NCBI GenBank assembly: GCA_039707465.1
Contig: CM077643.1
Span: 47,214,605-47,278,604 of the forward strand
Source: Rhabdophis nuchalis
Taxonomy: Eukaryota > Chordata > Lepidosauria > Squamata > Natricidae
Direction: 5' to 3'
Length of the DNA stretch: 64,000 nt
Of the stretch, positions 44,201-57,726 are shown one piece after another; position 1 is the stretch's first letter, and the number at the start of each line of letters is the position of its first letter. Below the pieces are notes generated by a model that had not been told where the DNA came from, made no database searches, and saw only the letters and a program-made list of their open reading frames with translations. The translations under genes were made by a program, and so were the position numbers.

Positions 44201-44619
44201 CGTGGAAGTGTGACTTGCAAAAATATTTCAGAATAATTGCAGGATTTGAGCACATATATTTTTTGGTAGAAAAAGCTACTCTTGAGAAAAGGATTTTTTT
44301 TAACAAAATCCCTTTCTTCCTTTCTATTCTGTTTCCCTAAAGTCTCAGGTCTGTGGTAGCCATACCCAGGAGGAACTAAAGCAAGTAAGGTCTGGCTCTT
44401 GTATTTCCACAATGGGGAATAGGCTCACATTAGTATTTGGGATATGACCACCCCAGCGCCTTCTCAAACCAAAATCCTGCTTGCAATCTTTTGCATTGCG
44501 TAAAGATTTCTTTGAATCCTTTCCCCAGCTTTCTATGAAATTTTCTAGAGAACACCAGTTGGAAAGAGAAACCTCAGCAACCCTAGAAGAACTCAAACAC
44601 AGTAACTACAGCCTAATTC

Positions 44620-44934
44620 CTGAAGCTTGTTGATCAGAAAGGTTGGCAGTTCACCGGTTCAAATCCCTAGTGCCCTAGTGAGCTCCCGTTACTTGTCCCA
44701 GCTTCTGCCAACCTAGCAGTTTGAAAGCATGTAAAAATGCAAGTAGAAAAATAGGGATCACCTTTGGTGGGAAGGTAACAGCGTTCCATGCGCCTTCAGC
44801 GTTTAGTCATGCCGGCCACATGACCATGGAGACAACGCTGGCTCTTTGGCTTTGAAACGGAGATGAGCACCGCCCCCTAGAGTCGGGAACAACTAACACA
44901 TATATGCTAGGGGAACCTTTACCTTTAATGCAGA
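44620..44934 (+). mobile_element. Sauria SINE, head-truncated
   Basis: Contains the B box region 'accggttcaaatccctag', then 'tgagctcccgttacttgtcc', 'ttggtgggaaggtaacagcg', 'gccggccacatgaccatgga' and 'gcaccgccccctagagtcgg', ending 'ggggaacctttacctttaat'. The A-box end is degraded. Confidence 0.9.
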
Positions 44935-47726
44935 GAAGACTTCCCAAACCCCTGCTGACTTCTGCACATGCCCTTGAGTGAGATCCCTATTTTCTATCTT
45001 TCCCAGATGCTCCATAAGTTTTAAGGAAAACGGGGGAGGATTGAACCAAGCTGTTCATGCAGGTTAGGGACAGGAAAACGTTTGGTGGCAGGGGTGGCAT
45101 TTAACACTATGGAGATGTGATGGCCATCGAAGATGGAGCAAAGACACAGCGTTGCTGGGGAGATGTTGGGGCATTGCCATGGGTATTATTGGGATTTTCA
45201 ATCATTATTTTTTCCTGGGATTTAACTTGAAAGATAGCACAGGTAAATCCGCATGGTCAGCCTTGGTTACTAATGTCTTATCCTGGTGCCATCTCATCAC
45301 TTCAGAAAGATCAGCATTCACCATAGCATATCAGCAAGAATCTAATTGTTTCCCGATACCTCAGACCCTCATGCTCCACCATTTATAGCCACTGCTTTCT
45401 AGGCTAAGTTAATTCTATCTTTTCATATACAGTATATATTAAAACACAAATATATTTATAAGAGATTAATCTGCTAATTAACTATTAATTACTTATCCCA
45501 TTGATATTTTTTCTAGTTATATTTATTATTGACATGATAGCCTGTTCATATCAACATTCAAGATTTATGACAATATATCAAAACCTATATGAAGAAGTTT
45601 ATCCTCAAATCTTCCCCATGTTGCAATTAAGGGTTGAATCTCCCGGCTTTTGGCAATGCCTTCTTAATAAAGAAAATTGAGGAGATGTATTGTGTTATTA
45701 GCCCCTTAAAAGGCATTAAAATGATTTTTTTAAAATATGCTGTTAGTAGTTAGCATTTTATTTTAATACCAATTTTTTCTATTTAAAAATAACAATGTAT
45801 AATGCATAATGTAATCATTAGGATGCTAGAAGTCACAATAAATACATAGGTTTTGAAGGGTACATGACTTATTTTAATATTGTATATATTCTGAAAATGC
45901 ATGTAATAACAGGCAATATGATATATATATTATAAGATATTTTTATAATAAAGATAAAATATTTTTTTTTTAAATAACTGAACAAATAGTCCTCTCCCTA
46001 CAAGCCATTAATTTCAGCAACGGTTTTCTTCTCCCCGGCAAGTAGAGTTTCATCTTAGGAGTTGGAAATCTTGTGCCTTCTCTATTTAAGGAGTACTAAG
46101 TTAATAATTCCTTGCCTAAATGCCATATTAGCAATACAGATAGCCATGTACCTGCTCTTTGCGATTCCTGAGAAATCATGGGAAATGAAGATCAATCTGG
46201 CAGGGCTGAAATCTCTACTCGGTCATTACTCAAACAAAGGGTGGGAAAGCAGGAGAAGATGGAAAATGTCAGAGCTTCCATTAGAAATACTTCACTTCCA
46301 TATTTTGTTGTAGCTTGGATTTTTAGGAAATAAATTAAGAACACCACATATGAATACAACCATAAATGAGCTCTGCTCCAAATGCTTTAACGGATGATTC
46401 GGAAGCTAGCATTATACATGCCTGTCCAGCCTTCATGAGTTTTTTTATCCAGGGCCCAAAAAAAAGAGAGAGAGAGAAGAGGTGACTTTCCGCCATGACA
46501 ACAGGATGGCCTCGGTGCCATCCAGTGCCTCATTTCATTCTGACTAGAGAACAATGGCTCCATTGTGGCAGTGACCCTTCCCATTCTGGAGTCACAGACA
46601 ATCCAAAGAGGATTTACCACCATTGTGGGTCTATCCCACCCCCACCCACCCCCATCCCAGTCTCTCTTATTTTGCTTCCCTGGTGCAGAGAGCTGTTCTC
46701 TTTCCTTCTCCCCCGCTTTTCCTTCTATGGCTGGGCAACTTGCATACTTTCTGCAAATCAATATAAGATCCTTTGTGACATCAACCTTAGCCATTTTTAA
46801 AACATCTCTCATTTTTGCAGGGAGCGACTGTTGTTAGCAACCTGAGGGCTATTTTCAGAATGTAGGACAGAGTTAAGGATTGAGGGCACATTTTCTTCTG
46901 CATATATCAGGACTTCTTAGCTGTAATTAATTGGGACACCGGGCTTTGTATTTCGAGAACAGGTCATTTGCTTATGTGCTGCCCAAATCTTTTTTTGTTT
47001 TGTTTTGTTTTGCCCGCTTGACAAAGGCACCTCACATATGTTCCAGATACCCTTTCTGAAGAAAGATTTAAACTTGCCAGTTGAATATTACTTTGCTACA
47101 AGTATTTGGCCTGGGGCGAAAAAGCAAAGAGGAGGCGAAGAGAGGGAGGGAGAGAATCGTTTTCCTTTCCTGCAGCCATAGCCTGGAGCTGCCGTCTTTC
47201 TGAGTTTGATACGACTGGCCTCACACTGTCACATGGTCATGATGTAAGATCAGGAGTGCTCTGAGTGTCAGACAAATCTGGATTTAGGGGAATTATAGCA
47301 GATGTTGCAAAATGGCAACAGTTTAGTGAGTCCCTTTCATCTCACCGTCGGGGAGGCATGTCCACTAAGTGTACTAGACAGAAAAGAATGTTATCTTTGA
47401 TCCCTAACACTCGCGGGGAAAGTGGGCGATGGTGGCGTTTTCCTAGTTAAAAATGTACGGAGGGACTTCAGATCATGTAGAGTTAGAGGCGATGGGCCAC
47501 CGAGGTGCAAAGTGGAAGCCTTCTTCCATGGGGGAAAAAAATAGAGTTGGGAATGGGGAAAAGTTGTGGCATTGGATCTACCTCAATTACAAACATAAAC
47601 ATCACCTTTATTAAGATTTTGTTGATGCCAGTGGAAGAGAGGGGGAGATGGGTAAAATAATCCAAATCAGATTAGTGAGCAATCCTGGTTTTTCAGGCAA
47701 GAACCTCACTTTCTATCCCATCAGTG
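44935..47726. other. Unique, partly AT-rich DNA
   Basis: No gene or repeat recognised. 45420-46000 is strongly AT-rich. 46030-47450 is more balanced and repeat-free and could contain conserved non-coding sequence, but nothing specific supports it. Confidence 0.45.
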
Positions 47727-47856
47727 TCATAGGACAGGGGTCCCCAACCTTTGCAACTTTAAGTCTGAAGGACGTCAGCTCCCAGAATTCTCCAGCCAGC
47801 TTTACTGAAGTCCTTCAGACTTAAAGTTGCAAAGGTTGGGTACCCCTGTCATAGGA
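47727..47856. mobile_element. Short palindromic hAT MITE, TSD TCATAGGA
   Basis: Element 47735-47848, left end 'caggggtccccaacctttgc', right end 'gcaaaggttgggtacccctg'. Perfect TCATAGGA duplications at 47727-47734 and 47849-47856. The centre is shortened to 'cagccagctttactgaag'. Confidence 0.95.
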
Positions 47857-47859
47857 TGT

Positions 47860-50530
47860 GGAATATTGGTTTGAACCAGCAGGAACATTTTTATATTTAG
47901 CTTCTTTTAAGGTTACCTTACAGGAGGTGGAGGATATTAATAGGTGCAGTATCTGATCCTGTTTAAATTCCCAAAGTTCTGCTCCTCACAGAAGCCTTAA
48001 CCCTTCACCAAGTCTGGTACCTCTCCATAACCCGCCTCCCTGGGTTGCTCGCTAACTTCTGATTCTTGTCTACTAGGGTGGGTTAGTTTTGGATTGGAAT
48101 TATTTCGATTCAGCAGGCCGAATAGGAAAGCTTTGAAAGCTAGCTCAGAGCTACATAAGAAGTTATCAAACTTTGGTCTTGATGCAGAAATAAACTAATT
48201 TAACAGTTTTACCCACCCAAGGGGTCTTCTGTATACACTGGACTACCATTCTCATAATGACCAAGCAGTTTAAGTATTATGATTCAGCACATCTGGAATG
48301 TGCCAGATTATGAAAAGCTAATACAATTGGTGATGTGCTTCGTTTCCAGTTGCAAAAAGTTGCTTCTTTCCAAGCCCAATAATGTTATCATCTCCCTGTA
48401 AGCAGAAGAAATATTCTCACATCTCAGATCTTATCACCAATTTTCCAGCATGTATTAAATATATATTTAAATGCACTGGTTTATGATCATTTCTTTAGAA
48501 AAATGTTCCACTTTTCGGAGCAAAACATGATTTTTGAAAAAAGGTCATATCAGATATATTATTACGTTTCTCATCGTAAATGATGGTTATGATTATATAT
48601 CATGTCCTCATTGTACTTTCCACTTCAGTTCCAAATTATATCTATCAAAAGATCTGAATGTAACTCTATTCCATTTCTGTTTCTTTCTGAAGATCCTATG
48701 TACAACATGTTACATGTCATGATACTTCTCACCTCACTGGCCAATGGCAAAAATATTGGAGAAATAGCATTGAATGGGGATGGCATATGAATGAGTTGTA
48801 AGACAAGTTTGTTTGTTTAATTTATATGATACCCATCTTTTTATTGAAGCGTTTGGATGGCTTACAATAATAAGATGCTAGCTAGTTAAATTACCATCTT
48901 GAACTTTCATGAAACTTCCCATAGACCTTGTTCACAAATTTCCCTGAGACCTAAAGTGAGGACTTTGGTCAAAGCAAAGGGTGGATCAGAGATCCCGTCA
49001 ATTGAAGTTGAACTATGGTTTTATTAATGAACATTGGTGATTTTTAGATATGTCTATGATGTTTTATGGCTGGATTTTTGCATATACACATGCATATAGT
49101 GTGTTTCTTTCTACATTATATGCTATTTTATTAATCCCCTGGCTGGTTTGCATGCCTTTTGTTTATAACAGTAGATTAATTGCAGTTTCAAAAGGAGGAG
49201 GAATCTGTGGAAGCTGCAGCAAGAATAAGCTGTAACAACAACAAAAAAGTCTTTGGTTGCAGAATTTGACATAATTGCTGGTATTGCTAAGGAAAAAGCA
49301 GATACTGTCAATCATGTAAATGTCCAAGTGCGGAAATCATATATGAACTCATAATCCATCCCCAATTTCTATTGTAAAATTTTTGAAGCTCTGTTAGATC
49401 TACTGCAAACCAACAGATCCAAACTAATTCATATCTTGGATGCATTTATGAGTGTCATTAAATATAATTTGCCACAAGTAACTAAAAAGTAAATGGTTCA
49501 GAGGCTTCAAATCTAACTGTTGCCAAGAACATGCACCATTATTTATTCCAGAGCAAGATATACATGTACATCCACTGTGCTTGAAGCTAAGTAAGTCTGG
49601 TTTTGCTCCGAGTCTGATTCTCTGAGAAAAAAAATTCAGATTCTAGAGATAGTGTTCTAAGCTCCAAGTGAGACCAAAGTATACATCTAATAAACACCAA
49701 ATGTTGTCCACATTAGGCCTAAAGTATTTACCTCAATAAATAGTTGGTTCGGTGTTGCTTGTCTCTTTGACCCTTGCTGCTTTAATTGCAAATTTCCCTC
49801 CACTTTGGGAATCTCCAGGACCACATAACAGGACTGTGTTGTGACAGTCCCTATAAAATGTACAACATACACACATGTTTTTTCAATGCATCCAGTTGTT
49901 TATGAATTGCTTCTGCAGCCATTTTAATAACAGCATCTGTTGTTCTTCTATTTTATGGCTATCAGAAATTTTTTTGCCTTTTTAAGAACAATATCAAAAC
50001 ATATGGTGTACTGTAGCTGTGATTCCTAGCTACTTTAGGGGGGAAGGGAGAAGTAAACAATATATTTACTGTTCTTTAAATTTAGCCACCTGTCTGTTAT
50101 TAATTCATTAGATTTTAGGACTTTTCCTTCAGGTTCTTGTTATGATGGGAGAAGATTCAATGAAAGCTCTGCCACATTTCTCAGTGACATTTTCTGTGAA
50201 CATTTCTAAGCTTTTTCATTTTATTTTGTGCCCAGAAAAAAGAGTATTTCTGAATATCTCTCCACTACATTGTTATGGCATCTCTTTTGGATTAGACTTT
50301 TCCTGCTGCTTTCTCAAATTCTGAAGAACTGGGCAAAATTCTCAGTTTTGGTTTTACTCAATTTTCTGGTTTAATCTTCATGAGTCTTCAAACTACTTAG
50401 AAATCACCATCCCAAATTTAAGATGAAAAAAATGTGCCAGGTTTTATGCTCATTACACATAATATTCATATTTTTATTAATAATAATAATGAAAGAACAC
50501 CTGGCACATTTTTTCAATCTGGTCTTTTCT
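47860..50530. other. Unique AT-rich DNA
   Basis: No gene recognised. A possible old antisense LINE/SINE tail ('tttatatgatacccatcttt') is at 48815-48870. Confidence 0.4.
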
Positions 50531-50533
50531 TAA

Positions 50534-50800
50534 TACACTGGTATCTAGGCACTCATCATTAATTGGTTCCAGGAGGTATGATGAGTACCAAAAATAATGA
50601 GTACCAACAAATTTGGTACCAAACAAGTTGGCTAGAAAGATTAGCAAGTCACAAGGCAACTGACACTGACAGGTTCTAGCTTGCGCTTCAAGTACCAAAC
50701 AAACAATGAGTACCAGGACAAAAATTTTGTATCAAGATACATTGGGTATCAAATTCAACAAGTTTCAAAATGGTTGAATACCAAGGTATGACTGTGGCGC
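50534..50800. mobile_element. pogo/Tigger-like MITE, possible
   Basis: Left part 'cactggtatctaggcactca' with 'aattggttccaggaggtatg' and 'atgagtaccaaaaataatga'; right part 'ggttgaataccaaggtatga'. Repeated 'gagtacca' words and TA-rich ends resemble non-autonomous pogo-type elements. Ends are decayed and a TA duplication is only plausible. Confidence 0.45.
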
Positions 50801-51676
50801 TTCAGTTTAGTTTTGATATTTTAAAATTGGGAATCACATTTTTCACATCATGAAAAGTGAAACCATTGCAATTCATTTTTTGAATAAGTTCCCAAAGTGC
50901 AAATTGGGAAATTTCATGTGAAAGTGTTCTACTAGACTTTTAAGACGATATTCAGATTGCAGGCTCTCAAAAAAAAAAAAAATTAAGGAACAAAAGAAAA
51001 ACCAATTAAAAGAAAAAATGCATCGCTTGGAGTACAGTAAGCCCTACTCTAAAGAAACTATTGGAGAATCCACCTGGAGAAACATAATTTTTTCTGTCTA
51101 CAAAGTAAGATGGAAAATATTGAATCCATCTCTACACTTGGTTTGGTTTTATTTCCATCTTGTTTATTCTGATGAACACGGGTGCTTATTTACTGTTTTG
51201 TCTTTTAGGAGTTCTCATAAAGGTACATGACTTTTACAGGGTTTTTTTTCCCCATAACAGGTTAACACAATGCATCAGTCCTTTAATGAAGGACTGTGAA
51301 AAGCATACAGATGTAAACCTGAATCTGACCTTATGAGGAGGCCAATCTCCAAATACTTAAAATATGAAGCTGCTTCATTAAGGGAGATGGGGGCTTCCTT
51401 CTGTCTCCACATCTCCCAATCTTCTGCCCTCACTCATTTCCTCTCCTCTCCTCCTCTGTTGGTTTGAGTGCCCCTTGACTTAATTGGAAATGCAACAACT
51501 GTTTTAAAAATGGCAGGAGGGATGAAAAGATTTAGCGAGGGTTGAAGAAATTCCTTGATTTAGGACCATAATCTGCTGTTCCAATTCCCTCCACTGTGTG
51601 GATCCTTAAGAGGCTCCAACATCTCACATCCTACCTACATCCTACCAATTCTCTAAGATCCCTTCACTGAAGTGTG

Positions 51677-51711
<35 letters not shown>

Positions 51712-53870
51712 CCTCTTTCCCTCCCTCCCTCCCTCCCTCCCCCATATCTTTCTCCAACCCAAAAGGGAAAACAAGAGAAAGACTTCCAAAGGGCAGAAAA
51801 CCATCAGGAGATGGCGAAAATGCTTGAGAATAAGGTCAGAGTCGGTCTCCTTTTGCCAACAGTAGTGGGGAAGGGGCGGCTGCCTGTCCCCACCCCCCCT
51901 GAGCAATGTTCAAAGGCTTCAGCATGCTTTGTTCCACTGTGTAGGGATTAGGCCAGGCGGTCTGAGAATTTGCCTTCTAATTAAAAAGGATAAAAGATAG
52001 AAGTAGCATTAGACTAAAACATAGCAATGATACTTCGCAAGTTTGAGCTCTTTTTAAAACACACGTACAAAACCTGTTAGTCACAAGACATTGTAAGAAA
52101 TCACCACCAGGTTTGCTTCAGCCCATTTGTTTTATGCCCAAATTTAACAAGAGATGAAGAAACAGACAGATATAAAAAAGGGGGGAGAGTTTTGAACTTT
52201 TCCCAGCTGTTCCTTAGTGAAGACAGCAGACTAATTGTACGGAAATCATTTTTGCTTTATGAGAAGGGAGGAGCTGTGTTTTGTAAATGGACAACCAGGT
52301 TCATGGCCCCTTTCTCTCCACACTATATATAGCAAGATATTGTTTGCTATGGATTTAATTTAACACCATTACAATTTATTGTACATCTACTAAAACAAAT
52401 CTGTGCTGTCATAAATATTTATTCTGATTGTGCCCATGTGCCTTACACAATGTGGATATTAAGTTTGATTTGATCAATTTCTGATATTTCTGGGAACTCT
52501 CTTACAGGTGAGAGAAGTGAAACTTAGAGAAACTATTCATATTTCAATATGAACTTAATGTCACATTGCATTATTTACAATCTTATTAAATATTACTAGA
52601 AAATACAAATACAAAAAGAGACAAAAGTGAGAAAAGTGAGTGAACGAAGGAGAAAGGCACAAAGAGAGAGAAAGAGAAAAATAGTGACTGTCAACTTTTT
52701 TCAGTGCAGTACACAAAAATAGAAATTACAACCTCAAGCTTTTGCTTTACATTTCATATTTCAAACCATTTCTATAATCACGAAATCATTCTAATCAGCA
52801 AAACTTAAAATCAAAGTTTCATTCTTTTTTTTTTTACTTTCGAACAAAAAGTCCAGAAAAGGTTTCCAAGTAGAAACAAAGCCATGCTGCGTTACTGACG
52901 CAATATACAATTGAAGTCACCCTTCAAATGATGCATTTCTCCAAACATTTCAGGGCTGTTCTCCAGTCCAAATACATGACCAAACATGTATGTATTAAAG
53001 AAGAAGAAGTGCCCATAAAAATGTGTATATTGACAAATATAAGAAACAGAAATGCTTTATACTAGAAAAATTGAGTACAAAAAGAAATGTATGCTGATTT
53101 TCATTTGTTTAAAGTTTAGAACTAATGTGGCAGTGTAACAAATCAAACTTAGAATGTGAAAAATAAGCAAATCAGAATGTCCCTAATATCTTGAACAAAA
53201 GAAACATTTGAGCCTCCTTTCCTTTTATCAAAGTTACCATCAATTATTTTTTTTACAGACCAGGCAACAATATCTAGGCTTGCACATTACATTAAAACTA
53301 ATATTTTCAGTTCTAAAAAAGACAGTCTGGGTTTACACAATATATTCTAATCCATAAATAAATCAGACAAGATTAAAATTAAGGAACCTTTCATGACCCT
53401 GCGAATGTAGCTGCTAGATCTGTAGATGACCTGGTTAACAATCGCTATCTGGGCTGAAAAATGTGGATAAGAGAGCCAGCAATTGATTTATTTCTCTTTT
53501 GTGTGGAAGAAAGGGGATTCTTATTACTCCGGAACAGGTGGTAACTCAGAGGGTTGGACAATGATTGGATTATGTTCTTTGCCTCTCCTATTGGCCAGCT
53601 AGAGAGTGAGCAATGATGGCAAATGGGTTTCCTGTGAGCTCTCTGCCTTTTAAGGTCAACAGAAGTGAAGATGGTCACATGGTACAGGTTTTTTTTAATG
53701 GCCCGGATACTAGTAAACTCTAGCAATAATTGTTTGCTTACAGGAAATGATTCTCCATGATGTTCCTTCTTCTTTTAATTTTCTTGTCTGTTTCCTAATT
53801 TTCAGCATGTGCTACAATTCTGGGTTTTTGTGAAAGTGTCTCCTCCGAGCTTTTATGGGTGACCTGTAAA
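50801..53870. other. Unique AT-rich DNA with CT tract
   Basis: CT-rich/CCCT run at 51676-51741, the source of two short spurious frames. The rest is AT-rich without recognised features. Confidence 0.45.
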
Positions 53871-55900
53871 AACTGATGGATGGATTTGATTTATATCCCA
53901 CCTTTTTACTCTCTCATGCTGCCCACAAAAGTACTGTTAAGGACCTGCAGCTATTATCTCCCTCTTTTCCATCAGAGTTCCACGGTTATTATGTGGCTCA
54001 TCTTCCTGTATTTCTATTAAGGCTATGGACAGATTAAAGACATTTTAATTGGTGAATCATGCGAGTTATGGTTCATTAACAGAACAATTGGCTTTTCAAG
54101 AAGTTGCATGTACTAAGTTAAGAAAAATACCAATATTTCTGAAGCACAAACCTTTAGAAATTTTATTCATTTAGCCTTGATGAATTAGAACATATTTCAG
54201 AGGGGGGGAAATCCTGTTATTGTGGGGTGGGCCATCTCTAAGTTTTATAAGTCAGCACATTAATAAGAAAACAAAAGAGTTTACCAGGGCAAGGTGTAGG
54301 TTCTGCAAAACTATTGTGGCCATGTAGTATAACCACTCAATAAAATTCAATGGGAGGTATTTAAACCACAACTGAGAAGCTTCTGGGCTTACAAACCTTG
54401 GTGGGGAATGTAAGGCTTTGACAGAATCCTCAGTGACCCCATGCATAGTGTGATGTCATTGCACATGACTGAGGCAAAGTATTTATTTATTTATTTACAA
54501 GTAGCAGGGTGGCAACTTCATCTGTCAGGTGCCTTGAATATTCTCCGCAGCACTTATCCAGATGATCCTATGACTCATCCCTTCCCAGCAAGGAATGAGT
54601 AAGCAGGACTGCTTAATAGCTATCTAGAGGCATAGTCAGAGAAGAGAAATAGCTATATTTTGGCAGTCTGTCACCCCAATATAATCTCAAGTAAGTGTAC
54701 TCCATCAGATTTGGTTTTCATTTTTTTTTAAATTGAATTTATATACCACCCATCTCACAACTGAGTTGACTCTATACATCACTTCTGGTGGTTCATCTTC
54801 CAAAGTCCCTCAGAAAACTGAGGGCCAACTCAGGACAGACACACAGTGAGAAGCCCCAGGAGTTCTCTGATCCAAGGCCCTTGTCACATTCTCATTCAAG
54901 GCATAGACCAAGGCCTCAGTCAAAACAATCCATCAAGCTCTTGAGGGGGGGGAAAGCAAATTTCCTTTAGAACCCCATTAGTCACTTAGGAAGACTTATT
55001 GGGTCTACCTGTGGGGGTGGGTGGGTAGGGGAGCCAGCATTAGCAAGCAGAAGAGTGATCCAAGTAATTTGTCCATAGCAGAGAACCAGTGGAAAGCCAC
55101 ATCATTGGACAAGAACATAAAGATATACATGATTTTGTTTCTCCCTCTATGGACACCTATGGGTGGAGGAATATAAGATGAGCCACAGCTAGAGACTGGA
55201 GACAAATCTATTCCAGGCCAAGCATCAGTTGAGCTATGTCATATACCCTTTCACAGTCTGCTGCCTCCATATTTGTTGAATTATACACACCCTTCATCCT
55301 TAGTCAACACACTAGTTCAGTCTAGGAAAGGTAGATTGGGGTAACACTTAAACGTTTGGAGCTTATGTATTTGTTTTAAAGCCATTCTTGGATCTTGGCT
55401 TTCTCCAGAAATCTCCTGGCTCTCAATATGTCAGAGAGCCTCCCATCCAGGTAGCTGAGAATACTATCCCCTGTCAGCAAAGGTGAGTGGGGGATAAAAA
55501 GGCATTCCTACTGGCTTCTTGATGTAACATGAGAGGTGTGGGAATGAAGAGTGCATTCCATTACACACTTGTGTGTGCAACAAGAGCTGGATTACTCTGA
55601 AAACTTAGAGGTCTGTTGTGCAACGTTCCCACCTCTCTTTAAAACATAATTCCTATAATCTGGTCAACCAACCTGTAGAAATGCTCATCTCCAGTTCCTT
55701 AATGTGACAAATCAGTCCCAAAGTGTATGGTGTGAATGAACAAATGCCACCTGTTTAAATGGAGAAGTCCACAGGGCCTTCCCTGGGGAAGAAAGCAAAG
55801 ATAGTACTATTGCGTAATTATTAAATCTATAGTTTAGGAGATGCCCTCTTACTGTAGCTCATAACAAGGCAATTGCACAAGTACAAATAATTTAAAAATA
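53871..55900. other. Mostly unique DNA with two faint LINE/SINE tails
   Basis: 'gatttgatttatatcccacc' (53886) and 'ttgaatttatataccaccca' (54733) look like antisense 3' ends of decayed LINEs or SINEs; a short TTTA run lies at 54481-54500. No gene recognised. Confidence 0.4.
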
Positions 55901-55904
55901 GGGC

Positions 55905-56742
55905 CCTATCTAACAAAACTAAATTCAAGAGTGAGAAAAGGAAGGTTCTACATTTAGGCAAGAAAAAACCAAATGCACAGGTGTAGAATAGATGGTACCT
56001 GGCTGAATGGCAATAACTGGGAAGTGATTTTGGAGTCCTAGTGGACAATCCCTTAAATATAAGCCAGCAATGTGCTGCAACTGCCAGAAAACCCAGCACG
56101 GTCCTAGTGTCATGATCCCAACTAATGAACCCTGCGAGGTTCAATTCAAAGTTGACAGCTAGGCTGCATTAACACAGGAATAGAATCAGATCATGTGAGG
56201 TGTTAATCCCACCTTATAATGCCTTGATAAGACCACTCTTGGAATATTTAATCCAGTTTTGGTCACCATGACATAAAAAAGATGTGGAGACTCTAGAAAG
56301 GGTGCAGAGAAGAGCAACAAAGATGATTAGGGGACTGGAGACTAAGACATATGAAGAACGGTTGCAGGAATTGGGGATGTCTAGTTTAATGAAAAGAAGG
56401 ACTAGGTGAGACATGATAGCAGTGTTCCAATATCTGAGTGGCTGCCACAAAGAAGAGGGAGTCAACCTATTCTCCAAAGCACCCAAAGGCAGGACAAGAA
56501 GGAATGGATGGAAACTAATCAAGGAGAGAAGCAACCTAGAATTAAGGAAAAATTTCCTGACAGTTAGAACAATTAATCAATGGAATGACTTGCCTTCAGA
56601 AGTTATTGGTGCTCCATCTGTGGATGTTTTTAAGAAGATAGGACAACCATTTGCTTGAAATGTTATAGGATATCCTGTTTGAGCAGGGAGTTGGACTAGA
56701 AGACCTCCAAAGTGCCTTCCAACTCTGTTATGCTATTATTCT
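55905..56742 (+). mobile_element. CR1 LINE, longest copy
   Basis: Extends further 5' than the other plus-strand copies, starting near 'gtgagaaaaggaaggttcta' and coding the LGVLVDN-like region ('tttggagtcctagtggacaa'), then 'ttggtcaccatgacataaaa', 'tcctgacagttagaacaatt' and 'gcagggagttggactagaag'. Broken by stops; last open piece 56413-56658 (81 codons). The end has no clear microsatellite. Confidence 0.9.
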
Positions 56743-57046
56743 TAAAATCAGAATTGTTGCAATAAAGAACAGTACGAGACAGAATAAAAAAGAAAGAATT
56801 AGAATCATAGCAGAGAATGAATTAACACACACTGCCCAAAACGATAAGGTGGCATGTTTGGTTTTGGTTTAGGATTAAAGGTGAATTGACTCAACAAATA
56901 AACCATGGTTTCTTTTATACCAATAAAGCACAATGTAAAGCCATATTGCATTGTTGCCTTTTGATTACATGTGTGATGTAGAAATGAAAATGCTTGCTTT
57001 GTGATTTCCTGAATGGAGTCAGTTTATTTCTGGATCTTGCCGCAGC

Positions 57047-57142
57047 CTCTAGCCCAGGAATCGGCCACTAATGGGAACTTTACACCTGGTGGATTTCAAC
57101 TTGTAAAGTTGCCACAGTGGCCCATGCACCCCTGCTCTAGGT
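57047..57142. mobile_element. Decayed hAT MITE at CTCTAG site
   Basis: Element about 57055-57134, opening 'caggaatcggccactaatgg' and closing 'ccatgcacccctg', with an inner 'gtggatttcaacttgtaaag'. Flanks CTCTAGCC (57047-57054) and CTCTAGGT (57135-57142) agree in six of eight bases. Confidence 0.7.
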
Positions 57143-57726
57143 AAAAGGAAGGGCAAGAAATCAGGAACTGCCCAGAAGCCTCAAACAAATTGTGCAAACA
57201 GTGCCAGGTCTGCAGACTGATCTCTTTCTAGATTAGTCAATAAATCAGGATTAAAGCAAACCCTGACGGTGATGTGTGAACAGAGTCACTCCAGCAGCAA
57301 ATGAGGCTGTACTGAACTCTACCTTGCAATTTCTAAAAAGTTCCCCTTCCTTGTAAAAGAGGCTTCTATTTCTCTATCTTATACTCAGAGTGCTTGAGAA
57401 TCTCTTTTGAATTTCTTTCGGAAGTACATCTGAAGTGACTTTATTATTATTGGAACTGGCTAATAATCCTACCGCTGCTCTGGCTTTCAGTCACAAATAT
57501 TTCTTTGAACCATACTAAGCTTGCTGTACTTTCCAAAAATGGGGGAGAATAGGAGGAGTTCCCTCCTGATGTCTTTGCTTGAGATTTAATGGAAATGTGA
57601 ACAATCGGCAAATGACTCCAGGTTTCATACGGATATCTCGTGGTCTCCACCTTGCTAAATAAATAGAGAGAATATCAGGCTATACCCATGACAATTTTTT
57701 TCCATTCTCTTTCTTCTGTGAGAGAC

